Shown: positions 16,192 to 23,965 of the stretch, piece by piece
Layout of the letters: each line of letters opens with the position of its first letter
Position numbering within the stretch: the first letter of the stretch is position 1
NCBI GenBank assembly: GCA_001856825.1
Contig: ATMD01000004.1
Span: 1 to 64,000 of the forward strand
Length of the DNA stretch: 64,000 nt
Direction of reading: 5' to 3'
DNA from: Thermoplasmatales archaeon I-plasma
GTDB taxonomy: Archaea; Thermoplasmatota; Thermoplasmata; Thermoplasmatales; GCA-001856825
The notes under the pieces: generated by a model
Databases searched by the model: none
What the model saw: the letters and a program-made list of their open reading frames with translations, nothing else
Told to the model about the DNA's origin: nothing
Position numbers and translations under genes: made by a program

Positions 16192-16377
16192 TCACCTCTT
16201 GCCTCCCTGACCGTAATACACAATTCCTGCCTCCTCTACCATGAAAGTTTCTAAGAGCTTCTCCAGCTTTTTCTCACTTGCAGCTTCATTCTCTGGCTGA
16301 TATTCCATCCTGAACACTTTAATCCGGTGCTCGGAAGGTCTCGCCTCGCTCACCACAACAACAATAGCCACTCTCAC
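16192..16377 (-). CDS. Unknown 61-residue protein
   Basis: Begins by ATGA overlap with the DUF5131 gene and ends seven bases before the ATP-grasp start. A hydrophobic N-terminal strand (VAIVVVVSEA) precedes a helical charged middle and a Gly/Lys tail (GQGGKR). Too short for family assignment. Confidence 0.5.
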   Translation of the reverse strand: MRVAIVVVVSEARPSEHRIKVFRMEYQPENEAASEKKLEKLLETFMVEEAGIVYYGQGGKR

Positions 16378-17156
16378 ACCTCCGCGGGGAATTCCCTGAC
16401 AATCAGATCTTCTGGAACTCCTTCCAATGAGCCCGAATGCTGGCTTGAAGTTTGTTTGAAAAAGTACTTAACATTCTGGAGCTTGGCTTGGTCAAGCAAA
16501 TTGTACGCCCAATCAATGTCAAAAGGTCTCCTATTGTTTCCGCTCTCGGCGCCTACGATGATCCAATCTGTTCCCTTGAGGTCGACCTCACCAATATCCT
16601 CAAGAAGCGGCTCAAATGAAACAAATTTTATCCTCGCAGGAATCTTCCTGAGCACGTCCAGCCTGTTAACATAATCCGGACTTTCCACCGTTGCCCCCAA
16701 CCAGAGGTTGGAAGGGAAATTCCATAGACTTCTCTCGTTTCTTGCCCCGTAATAGCTCAATGCCTCTTCAGGTCTTTTTGTGAGCACCTGGAATGTATGC
16801 CACGGGGCAACTTCCATCCCGCTGAACACTTTATCCCTGAACCTGTCGGGAATATCAGGATGGAAAAGGTCAGTCATGTCACAGACAAATATCTTCGAGG
16901 GTTCTTCCAATCTTGACCATTCGAGGGGTTCACTTTCATAAAACTGCCATTCCCCCCAGTCAAGGCTTGTCTGGTTGTATAGCAGCCGGTTACCGTACCG
17001 AAAGTTTATCGCCTCGCTATAGCAGTTTGCACATCCTTTCGATACCTTGGTACAGAGCCATCCCTTCCTTGCCCTCTTCGTGGCGGGGTCTTCCTCTACA
17101 GTGAAATGTATGGGGTTGCTCGTCCACTGGGTCCATGCAATCGAAGTCCTCTGCAT
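16374..17156 (-). CDS. DUF5131 / phage Gp37-Gp68 family protein
   Basis: 260 residues with the family hallmark opening SIAWTQWTSNPIHF, then KVSKGCANCYSEA (with an upstream Cys, giving C-x5-C-x2-C), VCDMTDLFH, FQVLTKRPE, LWLGATVES, FVSFEPLLEDIG and DWIIVGAESG. The family is common in phages and plasmids and is related to radical SAM proteins such as spore photoproduct lyase by its cysteine triad; its reaction is not established. Here it stands between a winged-helix zinc protein and a 61-residue protein, upstream of an ATP-grasp gene. Confidence 0.88.
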   Translation of the reverse strand: MQRTSIAWTQWTSNPIHFTVEEDPATKRARKGWLCTKVSKGCANCYSEAINFRYGNRLLYNQTSLDWGEWQFYESEPLEWSRLEEPSKIFVCDMTDLFHPDIPDRFRDKVFSGMEVAPWHTFQVLTKRPEEALSYYGARNERSLWNFPSNLWLGATVESPDYVNRLDVLRKIPARIKFVSFEPLLEDIGEVDLKGTDWIIVGAESGNNRRPFDIDWAYNLLDQAKLQNVKYFFKQTSSQHSGSLEGVPEDLIVREFPAEV

Positions 17157-17161
17157 TTATT

Positions 17162-17683
17162 TCAGTTGCTCCCTCTCTTCCTGTAATTTGAACAGCTGCA
17201 GCGCCTGCAATGCCCTCCGTCGTCAAAGTCGTGGTTTCCCTTGCCGTGACCGCACCTGCAAAGCGACTCCATGACCGGTGTTGAAGCATGAACGGACAAA
17301 CCGGAAACTACCCGTAACCTGTTTCCGATACCATGGGAGACCCTCCAAAGAGCCGCAGAGCTTTCCACGGACTCCAAGAACGAGGGGCGCACCTTCAGAA
17401 GTATCTGACCGTTGCTAGTGACCTTCCATTCTGAATGCCTTCCATACGCCTTATAAAAATGTTTTAACTCTGCCATCGCCTGTTCTCTTGATATCCCAAC
17501 GCACCCGGATATTTCTTCCGGCGATACCCATAAAGGTATTTTATCCGCAATGTAAATTTCGACAAGAAGGAACGCTTCATCGTCTGGCATTTGAAATTCC
17601 ATCGACACTTCAGTCGTGCCCCGCCTTGAGCGGGACGGAGCATGAAAGTCCTCCTCTTTAACGATCGTATTATTGAATTCCAC
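17162..17683 (-). CDS. Winged-helix protein with C-terminal Cys/His zinc module
   Basis: 173 residues. A winged-helix region (about 45-100; LWVSPEEISGCVGISREQ is the recognition part) is followed by a linker and a C-terminal cysteine/histidine cluster (CRCGHGK...H...CRRCSC) that should bind zinc. It is the first gene of the 17683-13964 operon and is likely its regulator. The sequence for EAFLLVE is duplicated as an 18-base match at 7894-7911. Confidence 0.6.
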   Translation of the reverse strand: MEFNNTIVKEEDFHAPSRSRRGTTEVSMEFQMPDDEAFLLVEIYIADKIPLWVSPEEISGCVGISREQAMAELKHFYKAYGRHSEWKVTSNGQILLKVRPSFLESVESSAALWRVSHGIGNRLRVVSGLSVHASTPVMESLCRCGHGKGNHDFDDGGHCRRCSCSNYRKRGSN

Positions 17684-17861
17684 TATTTCACCGACAGTCG
17701 TATTTGTACCAACTTACATTAAGATATAAAACTATCGCTAGTCCGCTTTCCCATCATCCGCTCAAGACCGCCACAATTGGCGACACATTGAAAATATTGC
17801 ATAACACGGTCACATTCACACTCCATGAAAGGTTATTTATTTGGGTGCTTATTATAAAACA

Positions 17862-18035
17862 ATGACTTCATATCATCTAAGGTGCCCGAAGTGTAATGGA
17901 GAATTCGATTATGAACATAACCGGTTCACCAACATCGTCTCTATATTTCTCGGGCCAGACATGTTCCTTGCATCTTGCCCGCATTGCGGCAAGGTGTCCG
18001 GATACAAAGTAGTCATAGCGCATAATCGCATATAG
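17862..18035 (+). CDS. 57-residue zinc-ribbon protein
   Basis: Start chosen at the ATG at 17862; an in-frame start at 17841 would add seven residues. CPKC near the N terminus and CPHC about 35 residues later form a zinc ribbon around a hydrophobic strand. It is divergent from the winged-helix operon and has a TATA-like TTATTTATTT upstream (about 17831-17840). Confidence 0.6.
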   Translation: MTSYHLRCPKCNGEFDYEHNRFTNIVSIFLGPDMFLASCPHCGKVSGYKVVIAHNRI

Positions 18036-18129
18036 AACGGATGGGCCTGCTAAAACTATCATAACCGACAAACGAAAGTATTATATTATAATGGCAGATA
18101 GTCAATTAAGTGTTGGATAATCGGAGGCA

Positions 18130-18768
18130 GTGGAAGGATATCCTCCAACCTCTGGTAATATAGAACCCGTGAATAAGACTTCGGGAAATTTGTATGGTGG
18201 GGGCGAAAGACCTCGGCATTGGGATGCTGAGAAAACGGAAGTGAATCCGATGAGAATGAAAGAATTGTGTGATAAAATCAATAATATGCCAACATTGTTG
18301 GCTGTAGTTAATATTAACGGGTTCGAGAAAACGGTATGTAGCTGGGTACCGTATGATCACGGGAAAAAAGAGGTAACCCTTCTTGTGTACCATGGACCCT
18401 TGGACATTAGACGAACCTACATGGTCGAGGAGGGAAACGTAAAAGACCTCAGCAAGGAGTACGTGACCACAATCAGGTACAATGACAACATACGGGTCGG
18501 GAACGGAGTGACGGCGTACTTCACCGAGTATGACTTCATGGAACCGAAACAGCTGCCGGACTGGGCAGCTATGGTCTGGGTCAATAGGCAGAAAGTGAAC
18601 ATCAGGGAAGAAAGAGTCCTCGGGAAGGCGTTCATAGACCTCAATAGGAAAGTGCATGACGTTGAGCTGGAGATACGAGCCGGAGAAGTGGTCAAGAAAC
18701 TCGAGAACGAAGAACGGATCCGATACGTGAAGAGCCTGACAGACAAACACAAACCGAAGGTGAAATAG
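18130..18768 (+). CDS. Unknown 212-residue protein
   Basis: A GTG start at 18130 opens a soluble protein with a beta-rich central part (about 50-140) and a charged helical C terminus (VHDVELEIRAGEVVKKLENEE, cut here at 20 residues, spans about 178-197). It is followed after one base by a 63-residue gene. No family recognised. Confidence 0.55.
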   Translation: MEGYPPTSGNIEPVNKTSGNLYGGGERPRHWDAEKTEVNPMRMKELCDKINNMPTLLAVVNINGFEKTVCSWVPYDHGKKEVTLLVYHGPLDIRRTYMVEEGNVKDLSKEYVTTIRYNDNIRVGNGVTAYFTEYDFMEPKQLPDWAAMVWVNRQKVNIREERVLGKAFIDLNRKVHDVELEIRAGEVVKKLENEERIRYVKSLTDKHKPKVK

Positions 18769-18769
18769 G

Positions 18770-18961
18770 ATGGTCAAGCAGAAGGAATACGAAAAGCCTG
18801 CATTGGAGAAGAAGGAGCCTGAGGCAGAGTTCCCCATCGTGCACATTGTGTTCGACAGGGACGAGATAGGCAATCCGTCGTCGGAGGCGTGGTTAAGAAA
18901 CCCTGGGATTATCCGGGCGTTGATGAAACAGAACCCTCCGAAGAAGGGGCTCGGGGGATGA
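18770..18961 (+). CDS. 63-residue protein ending in Gly-Leu-Gly-Gly
   Basis: The gene starts one base after the stop of the 212-residue gene, so the two are coupled. It is charged at the N terminus (KEYEKPALEKKEPEAE), has a short hydrophobic strand (FPIVHIVFD) and ends KKGLGG. A Gly-Gly C terminus recalls conjugatable or sulfur-carrier peptides, but there is no evidence of a beta-grasp fold. It may simply be a small partner of the upstream protein. Confidence 0.5.
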   Translation: MVKQKEYEKPALEKKEPEAEFPIVHIVFDRDEIGNPSSEAWLRNPGIIRALMKQNPPKKGLGG

Positions 18962-18998
18962 GGGGCGGTTCTCCCCTCTCCTGAGCCGTCGTCCTATA

Positions 18999-19571
18999 TT
19001 ATAATCGTTTTATCCTGCCGGCGTAAAGGCTGAGTAGTTCCTTAAGGTAATCCGGAATCTTCTTCTCATACCCCTGCCTGATAAGGTAAGCGGGATGGGG
19101 TAGGCAGAAGACGGGAATCCCATTGTACGAGAGAATGCCCGCCACGGACTTCCCAAATAGCAGGTCGCCCTTCATCCTCCAGTAACCTATGCCAAGAATC
19201 CTCACCGGAGTCTTTCCGACAAGGATGAGGGCCGATGGCATGAGCTGAGATATCTCCCGGTCCAAGACAGGAAGACAAGCCTCCACCTGGGAAGGGGTGG
19301 GCGTATGGTTTTGCGGGGGGCGGTGCTTAACGATGTTCGTAACGGTGTATTCCCGGAGCCCCATGTATTCCAACCACATATCAAGGGTTTTCCCCGATCT
19401 TCCCACAAAAGGCACCCCCGTCTCAGCTTCCTTCTTGCCAGGAGCCTCCCCCACAATTAACACCTTTCCATTTCCCTTAAACCTCTGAAGGGCGTAACCT
19501 CGTCCCGTCAGTTCGCAGGCAGTGCAATGCCTTACCCTGTCTTCCAGTTGAGCGTAGGTAGGATGGGTCAT
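18999..19571 (-). CDS. udg: Family 4-type uracil-DNA glycosylase
   Basis: 190 residues with CTAC at residues 16-19, the family 4 motif GEAPGKKEAETGVPFVG (41-57), VKHRPP (82-86 region) and the second catalytic loop HPAYL. Family 4 enzymes bind a [4Fe-4S] cluster through four cysteines. Here the third ligand in the usual VKCRPP is His (H83), with C99 as the fourth, so the cluster may be altered. The protein should remove uracil from DNA arising by cytosine deamination. It lies close to the element's PCNA. Confidence 0.85.
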   Translation of the reverse strand: MTHPTYAQLEDRVRHCTACELTGRGYALQRFKGNGKVLIVGEAPGKKEAETGVPFVGRSGKTLDMWLEYMGLREYTVTNIVKHRPPQNHTPTPSQVEACLPVLDREISQLMPSALILVGKTPVRILGIGYWRMKGDLLFGKSVAGILSYNGIPVFCLPHPAYLIRQGYEKKIPDYLKELLSLYAGRIKRL

Positions 19572-19755
19572 CCCACAACCATGTCCCCGGTATTCGGCAC
19601 CGCAACTCTGTTCATATTCACAAGGAGTTATAAATAGAAGTAAGATAAAAGAATTTGGACACAGCGAAAAAATCTAAAAATCAAGCATTTCCAGTCCGTC
19701 TTACATATTCATATTATGAAATATTATCATCGTTGTGAAAATGAATTACTTGAGC

Positions 19756-20160
19756 TTATAACAGAAGGAGAGCCCGTTGTAACAACCGAACTTCAGAGAA
19801 GCGATCATCGCTCCTTTCCAATACGGACTTTCTGGCATTGATTGACTTTCTCAATTCGTTCCTTGCTCGTTCCTTTGCCTCCTCGAAATCTTTTCCGCCC
19901 ATTACGTTATAGACATAGAGCATATGCGCCAAGGGAGAGAAATATACACCTTCGGAAACAAGCATCCCACCATTCATATCGGCCCTTTTGGTAGAGAACG
20001 CAATCTTGTGAAACGAAACATAAACTTTCAGATTACCATCCTCTTCAACATCCGGAAGAACCCTGAGCACCAACCTTTCTTTAGAAATATTTTCCGTGCG
20101 GTTTTTAAATGACAATGGAACCCCTCCCGTCATCCATAAACATAGGTTTGATATACCCAT
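19756..20160 (-). CDS. Unknown 134-residue protein
   Basis: A soluble protein with a beta-rich first half (KVYVSFHKIAF) and a helical, basic second half (EEAKERARNELRKSINARK). It lies alone on the minus strand between UDG and a plus-strand gene. No family recognised. The 220 bases upstream of it (20161-20380) show no gene. Confidence 0.5.
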   Translation of the reverse strand: MGISNLCLWMTGGVPLSFKNRTENISKERLVLRVLPDVEEDGNLKVYVSFHKIAFSTKRADMNGGMLVSEGVYFSPLAHMLYVYNVMGGKDFEEAKERARNELRKSINARKSVLERSDDRFSEVRLLQRALLLL

Positions 20161-20386
20161 ACAGTAATTTAAATGTTTCTATGGTACGTATAATGATACT
20201 TTTTGACTATGGTGATGGATGTACCTTCTTGAGAAACGAGGTTGAGATTTTTTATATCAGACCAATATCATGAATAATATGCTTCAAACCTGGAGATTGA
20301 GATGTGTGCGCAGTCAAGCGGTTTCTCAGAAAGTTTTTATTGCCTAAAACATAAATCTTAATTATCCGAACATAGTCCGTTAATTG

Positions 20387-20821
20387 ATGGGACGATACAA
20401 GAACAAGATACGCGTTGACGGGATAACCGTGATCTTGGACCACAGAACCGATCTGCTCCTGAATTGGGAAAAGAAGATATACCTGCACTACGCGGTAGTC
20501 CATGAGTTCAGCCAGAAACTGAAGCGCCCTTTAAGGTTCCAGCTTGCCATTACATACAGATCGTTGAAGGACCCAAAAAAGAACTATTACTTCGCCAAGG
20601 TGATAGAAGTGACTGGTTTTGATGCTGCCATGAGGAAATACCTTGAAACAGCTCTGCCACAAAATGGGAACGCGGTGGAATTCACCACTGCCCTCGAACG
20701 GTTGATGCAGAATGTACCCACTAGGATGCGGAAAGCCACGATGAGGATAGCAAAAGACATCTGGAATAAAACCAAGCCGCCTCAGGGTCCGCCTGAAACG
20801 AAAGTTGAAACGGTGTCATAA
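20387..20821 (+). CDS. Unknown basic 144-residue protein
   Basis: Start at the ATG at 20387, with AT-rich ATAAATCTTAATT about 25 bases upstream. The protein has an N-terminal beta-rich half (RVDGITVILDHRTDLLLNWE) and a basic helical C-terminal half. It is convergent with the PCNA gene, and its replication-gene neighbourhood suggests a role in DNA metabolism, without sequence proof. Confidence 0.5.
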   Translation: MGRYKNKIRVDGITVILDHRTDLLLNWEKKIYLHYAVVHEFSQKLKRPLRFQLAITYRSLKDPKKNYYFAKVIEVTGFDAAMRKYLETALPQNGNAVEFTTALERLMQNVPTRMRKATMRIAKDIWNKTKPPQGPPETKVETVS

Positions 20822-20911
20822 GAATAAATTTGGTATTTCGCAGATCACCAACGGAGGGAAGACGGTGATTCGAAGAACTAGCGAAAGAATCCAGCATGGA
20901 AACGGCTGGGT

Positions 20912-21670
20912 TTAGCTGTCTGTTTCGGAGATCCTTGGAGCGACCACATAGGCGACTGAGATCTTTCCGCCCATGGTTTTTGCATCCATCTTAAATGGGT
21001 AATCTGTAGCGAGAGATATCTTGATATCACCGAAGTCTGAAACATTCTTGAGAAAGGACGAGACCAATTCCGTCGCGTGGGTGCTCTTTGCAAGTCCTTG
21101 GCCAACCAGCTCCTTCAACGAAGTCCTTGGTAAACTGGCTTCTATTGTTTCATCGACCACATCCCCGACAGCTTTCACAGTAAACGCATCAGGGAGGAGC
21201 AACATAGTCACCGTTTGTGATACCATCCGAGTTGCGTTTATAATTTTCATCAGTTCATTGGCTTCAAGAACCGCCCAGTTGTTGTGGGAGAGCGAAGGAA
21301 TCTTAGGCACGGTCAGGAGGCCGGGGTCTATCGCCGGCTGACTCATTCTCAGGCCAGCTGATTTAAAGGTGATCTTACCCTTTTCAATGGAAACTGATAC
21401 GACGTCTGACGGGGAGAACATCCTGATTGACCCCATAGCCTTTGTTACATCAATTCCAGTAGACTCCCCAACAGTACCATCCGTTATCCCATTATAGGTT
21501 TGAAATGCTTCTTTTGAAACCTCAAGACTCAGCATTGCTGTTCTTTCAGTGTTCATGGCCTTAACGCTGAGCCCACTTGAATTAAAGTTGAGAGCGACTT
21601 CTGTAGCGACTGAACCCATGGTTTCCAGGACCTTTCTGAGGGTTTTACTATCAATATCGAAATTTACCAT
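20912..21670 (-). CDS. pcn: PCNA-like sliding clamp encoded by the element
   Basis: 252 residues, the normal size for PCNA, with the two-domain pattern (SSGLSVKAMNTERTAMLSLEV in domain 1 and a conserved C-terminal FKMDAK...ISVAYVVAPRI). The usual archaeal C-terminal LAPRIE is changed to VAPRISETDS, and several surface regions diverge. It would encircle DNA and hold polymerases, ligase or nucleases through PIP boxes. The element location next to HTa and the integrase suggests a second clamp, separate from the host copy, which is not in this window. Confidence 0.85.
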   Translation of the reverse strand: MVNFDIDSKTLRKVLETMGSVATEVALNFNSSGLSVKAMNTERTAMLSLEVSKEAFQTYNGITDGTVGESTGIDVTKAMGSIRMFSPSDVVSVSIEKGKITFKSAGLRMSQPAIDPGLLTVPKIPSLSHNNWAVLEANELMKIINATRMVSQTVTMLLLPDAFTVKAVGDVVDETIEASLPRTSLKELVGQGLAKSTHATELVSSFLKNVSDFGDIKISLATDYPFKMDAKTMGGKISVAYVVAPRISETDS

Positions 21671-21781
21671 CGTATTATCAGATTATGCTGGAATAAAAAG
21701 GTTCCCGGAGGGCGAATGTTGTTGGCCCTTCCAGGCACGCAAATTAAAATCTGATCCAAAAAAAGAAAACGAGAATGATAA

Positions 21782-22051
21782 TTACTTGTATTTTACGCTG
21801 CCGGAAGCGGAGAAATGAAACTTGTTCTTGACTGGGACATTAATGATTGCCTTGGTTCTTGGGTTCTTGGCCTTTCTTGCCTTCGTCTTCCTTCTGGAAA
21901 AGATACCGAACCCTGCTAATCTGACTTTTTGGCCCCTATCAACGTTCTTCACTATGTCCTTCAGGGTTTCCCTTATGACTGATTCAGCAGCCTTCTGTGA
22001 TACCTTCGCCTTCCCTGCGACGTCCTTTGCTATCTCAATTATTCCAACCAT
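21782..22051 (-). CDS. HTa-type histone-like DNA-binding protein (HU family)
   Basis: 89 residues with the full HU/IHF fold signature: helices 1-2 (KDVAGKAKVSQKAAESVI), the glycine-rich turn VRLAGFGIF, and the basic DNA-binding arm ending in a short C-terminal helix. Thermoplasmata use such an HU-type protein (HTa) as their main chromatin protein. Presence on the element beside PCNA suggests the element packages or organises its own DNA. Probable single-gene transcript. Confidence 0.9.
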   Translation of the reverse strand: MVGIIEIAKDVAGKAKVSQKAAESVIRETLKDIVKNVDRGQKVRLAGFGIFSRRKTKARKAKNPRTKAIINVPVKNKFHFSASGSVKYK

Positions 22052-22124
22052 GAGATGAATATGAATTACGCACTACAAAAATTTAGCGATGGAACCATGG
22101 AATCAGACCATCAGCAATAGGACA

Positions 22125-22853
22125 CTATCGTTCTTCAGTATATTTATTCATCATGGACATGAACTGGCTAGTGTCCATCTGGTGTATCCTCTGGTAGATG
22201 AGGGTGATTGTAGGGTCGGAGTGACCCATCCACTGTTGGGCTATCTGCAGGGGAACTCCGTTCAGGGAGCATCTAACACCGAAGGTATGACGGAAGATAT
22301 GAGCATGGAGCTGATGTTTCTCCGAAACCCTGAGGCCGATAGCCTTTCCCACCCTCTTCAGGTACCAGTCGACAGACTGCCTGGTCACGGGGAAGAGGTA
22401 CTCCTTGGACCTTAGGGGTAACCCGGTCTCCAGGAGAAACTCGAGGAGCTGGGTGCGGAGGGCTGGAGGGAGGGGAATCGCCCTTACGGAGTCGTTCTTC
22501 TTCTTTTCAGTGTGGACATAGAGGTGGCCGAGGGGGCCGTCCTCCAAATGGAAGTCGAGGGGGCGGATTCCGTACTCGACCTTGAGGCGGGTATCATACC
22601 AGTGAACGACCTCTCCCACCCTCACACCCGTCTGCAGAAGGACCTGAAAAAGGAAGCGGTACCTCTTAACAGCCATGGCGCGACCAGGATGACCTTCGTC
22701 CAAATGCTTCCTGATCTGTGATGCGAGGTGATTCATTATCGCATCAACCTGATCGTCGGTCAGATACTCGATGCCTATCTTTTCTGAAAGGTTCCGGGTG
22801 ATTCTAATCTTGTTCTCCCTTGGGATTGATGGAAGCATAATTTGACAATTCAT
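22125..22853 (-). CDS. Tyrosine recombinase / integrase
   Basis: 242 residues with an N-terminal SAM-like core-binding region and a catalytic domain: Arg in TGVRVGEV, HIFRHTFG (HxxR), GHSD and the nucleophile Tyr in LIYQRI. This is the XerC/phage-integrase active site. It most likely integrates and excises the element. It sits at the right boundary, transcribed toward the element's interior. Confidence 0.9.
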   Translation of the reverse strand: MNCQIMLPSIPRENKIRITRNLSEKIGIEYLTDDQVDAIMNHLASQIRKHLDEGHPGRAMAVKRYRFLFQVLLQTGVRVGEVVHWYDTRLKVEYGIRPLDFHLEDGPLGHLYVHTEKKKNDSVRAIPLPPALRTQLLEFLLETGLPLRSKEYLFPVTRQSVDWYLKRVGKAIGLRVSEKHQLHAHIFRHTFGVRCSLNGVPLQIAQQWMGHSDPTITLIYQRIHQMDTSQFMSMMNKYTEER

Positions 22854-23142
22854 TGTTCTTTAAATACACATGCGTCGGTTCCAATTTTCAGTTCTTTCAT
22901 GAGAATTATATACGATGACCAAGAATGAGGAGAGTCGATTTGACAAAAGACCCGATATTGTCAAAGGTAGCACAATTCTATTTTAATTTCAAAGATAAGA
23001 CCACGGAATGTGGACGATGTCACAAGGTCTGAAGAAAGGGATAACGGAGGCAGAGAAGGGAAGTTTGAAGAACTTAGAAAGAACCTGTGAATCAAATCAT
23101 AAACACTCAGTCCACACGGCTTCATCTGGCTAAATTAGAGTT
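22854..23142. other. Intergenic boundary region right of the integrase
   Basis: About 290 bases without a supported gene. AT-rich TTTAAATACA at 22859-22868 is a probable TATA element for the integrase. A 23-codon plus-strand frame at 22916 has no supporting context. The element-host junction and attachment site probably lie here, but no tRNA or repeat could be recognised. Confidence 0.4.
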
Positions 23143-23634
23143 CTAGTAGCTGATTTCTCCTTTCTTATTCACAAAATCCAAATTTAGTACGCCCTTAATC
23201 GTTTCTAGAAAATCTATTCCAAGAAGGCATATCATCTTTGCAGACTGCGTGCCCCTTCTTTTATATATCCCTCGTCCTGTTTCAACTTTTTTGGAAATTT
23301 CTGAAGGCATTACATTTATCTTCGGGAGATTCACGGTTTCTGGACCTACGTTTGTAAAGACTGTAAAGGTCACGTTTGTCAAGAAATGTCCTTGTGTAAA
23401 CCCGCCTACTCCCGCCAATTGTTGGGTGGGCAGAGAATTGTAATCAATACCTAATTTTGAGATTTCACCGTCTGTTACAGCTGAAATTCCAGATCCTGTG
23501 TCCAGATAAAACATAGCTTTAATAAAAGGAGGAGTCGCAGGAGTCTTAACAGCACTAGGTACCTTTATTCCAACTAGAACAGGCAGCCTAAATAATCTCG
23601 TTGACTGGTCCCATTCGAGACTTATGATTGGCAT
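23143..23634 (-). CDS. Retropepsin-like aspartic protease
   Basis: 163 residues with the single-domain retropepsin features: FYLDTGSGIS (catalytic D45, DTGS loop), the following turn GGFTQGHF, and the conserved C-terminal LLGIDFLE. Such archaeal proteins would work as dimers. The gene lies six bases after a DUF5678-like protein, a pairing known in many archaea and suspected to be a toxin-antitoxin-like or regulatory unit. Peptidase activity and target are not shown by the sequence. Confidence 0.8.
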   Translation of the reverse strand: MPIISLEWDQSTRLFRLPVLVGIKVPSAVKTPATPPFIKAMFYLDTGSGISAVTDGEISKLGIDYNSLPTQQLAGVGGFTQGHFLTNVTFTVFTNVGPETVNLPKINVMPSEISKKVETGRGIYKRRGTQSAKMICLLGIDFLETIKGVLNLDFVNKKGEISY

Positions 23635-23640
23635 GAATCT

Positions 23641-23895
23641 TCATAAGATCCATATTAGGTTTTCAGGTGTTATAAGGTCTATGAAAACTCCTTTTATAGC
23701 CCCGAATTTCTCAGTCAATTCTTCTTTGTTCAAAGAGTATCCTAATATCTTGCCTTCTGCTATTGCCACAAAATAACCTACGTGACTCTTCAATTCCTGA
23801 TAAATACTGTTTGCATATCTGGCATTTTTTGCATATTCCGTGAAATCTTCTAATACCTCTGGAGGAATCTGCATCGTCATTTTACTCAAATTCAA
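23641..23895 (-). CDS. DUF5678-like small protein, partner of retropepsin
   Basis: 84 residues. An N-terminal helix region is followed by the strand pattern VGYFVAIAEGKILGYSLN and another helix, as in DUF5678 proteins that precede retropepsin-like genes in archaea. Expressed in one unit with the protease (six-base gap). No catalytic motif; an inhibitor or regulator role is inferred from context. Confidence 0.6.
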   Translation of the reverse strand: MNLSKMTMQIPPEVLEDFTEYAKNARYANSIYQELKSHVGYFVAIAEGKILGYSLNKEELTEKFGAIKGVFIDLITPENLIWIL

Positions 23896-23965
23896 CTACT
23901 ATATATTAACCTTTACTTGCTGTTAAGGGCCTCTATTAACTTCTTTGGGGGCAGGACCTTAGGAT

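Larger units (their letters stand above)
1..22900. mobile_element. Putative integrated virus/plasmid-like element, left end outside window
   Basis: The block is packed with short minus-strand operons whose genes overlap by ATGA, many zinc-finger mini-proteins, unknown proteins, and enzymes typical of viral and plasmid genomes. It ends on the right with a tyrosine recombinase (22125-22853). Its own PCNA, HTa and uracil-DNA glycosylase support a replicon origin. No capsid, portal or terminase gene was recognised, so virus versus plasmid is open. The right boundary is placed just beyond the integrase by inference; no attachment-site repeat could be seen because the left end is missing. The 8.3-11.1 kb stretch (peptidase, surface proteins) could be host-derived. 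Confidence 0.65.
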
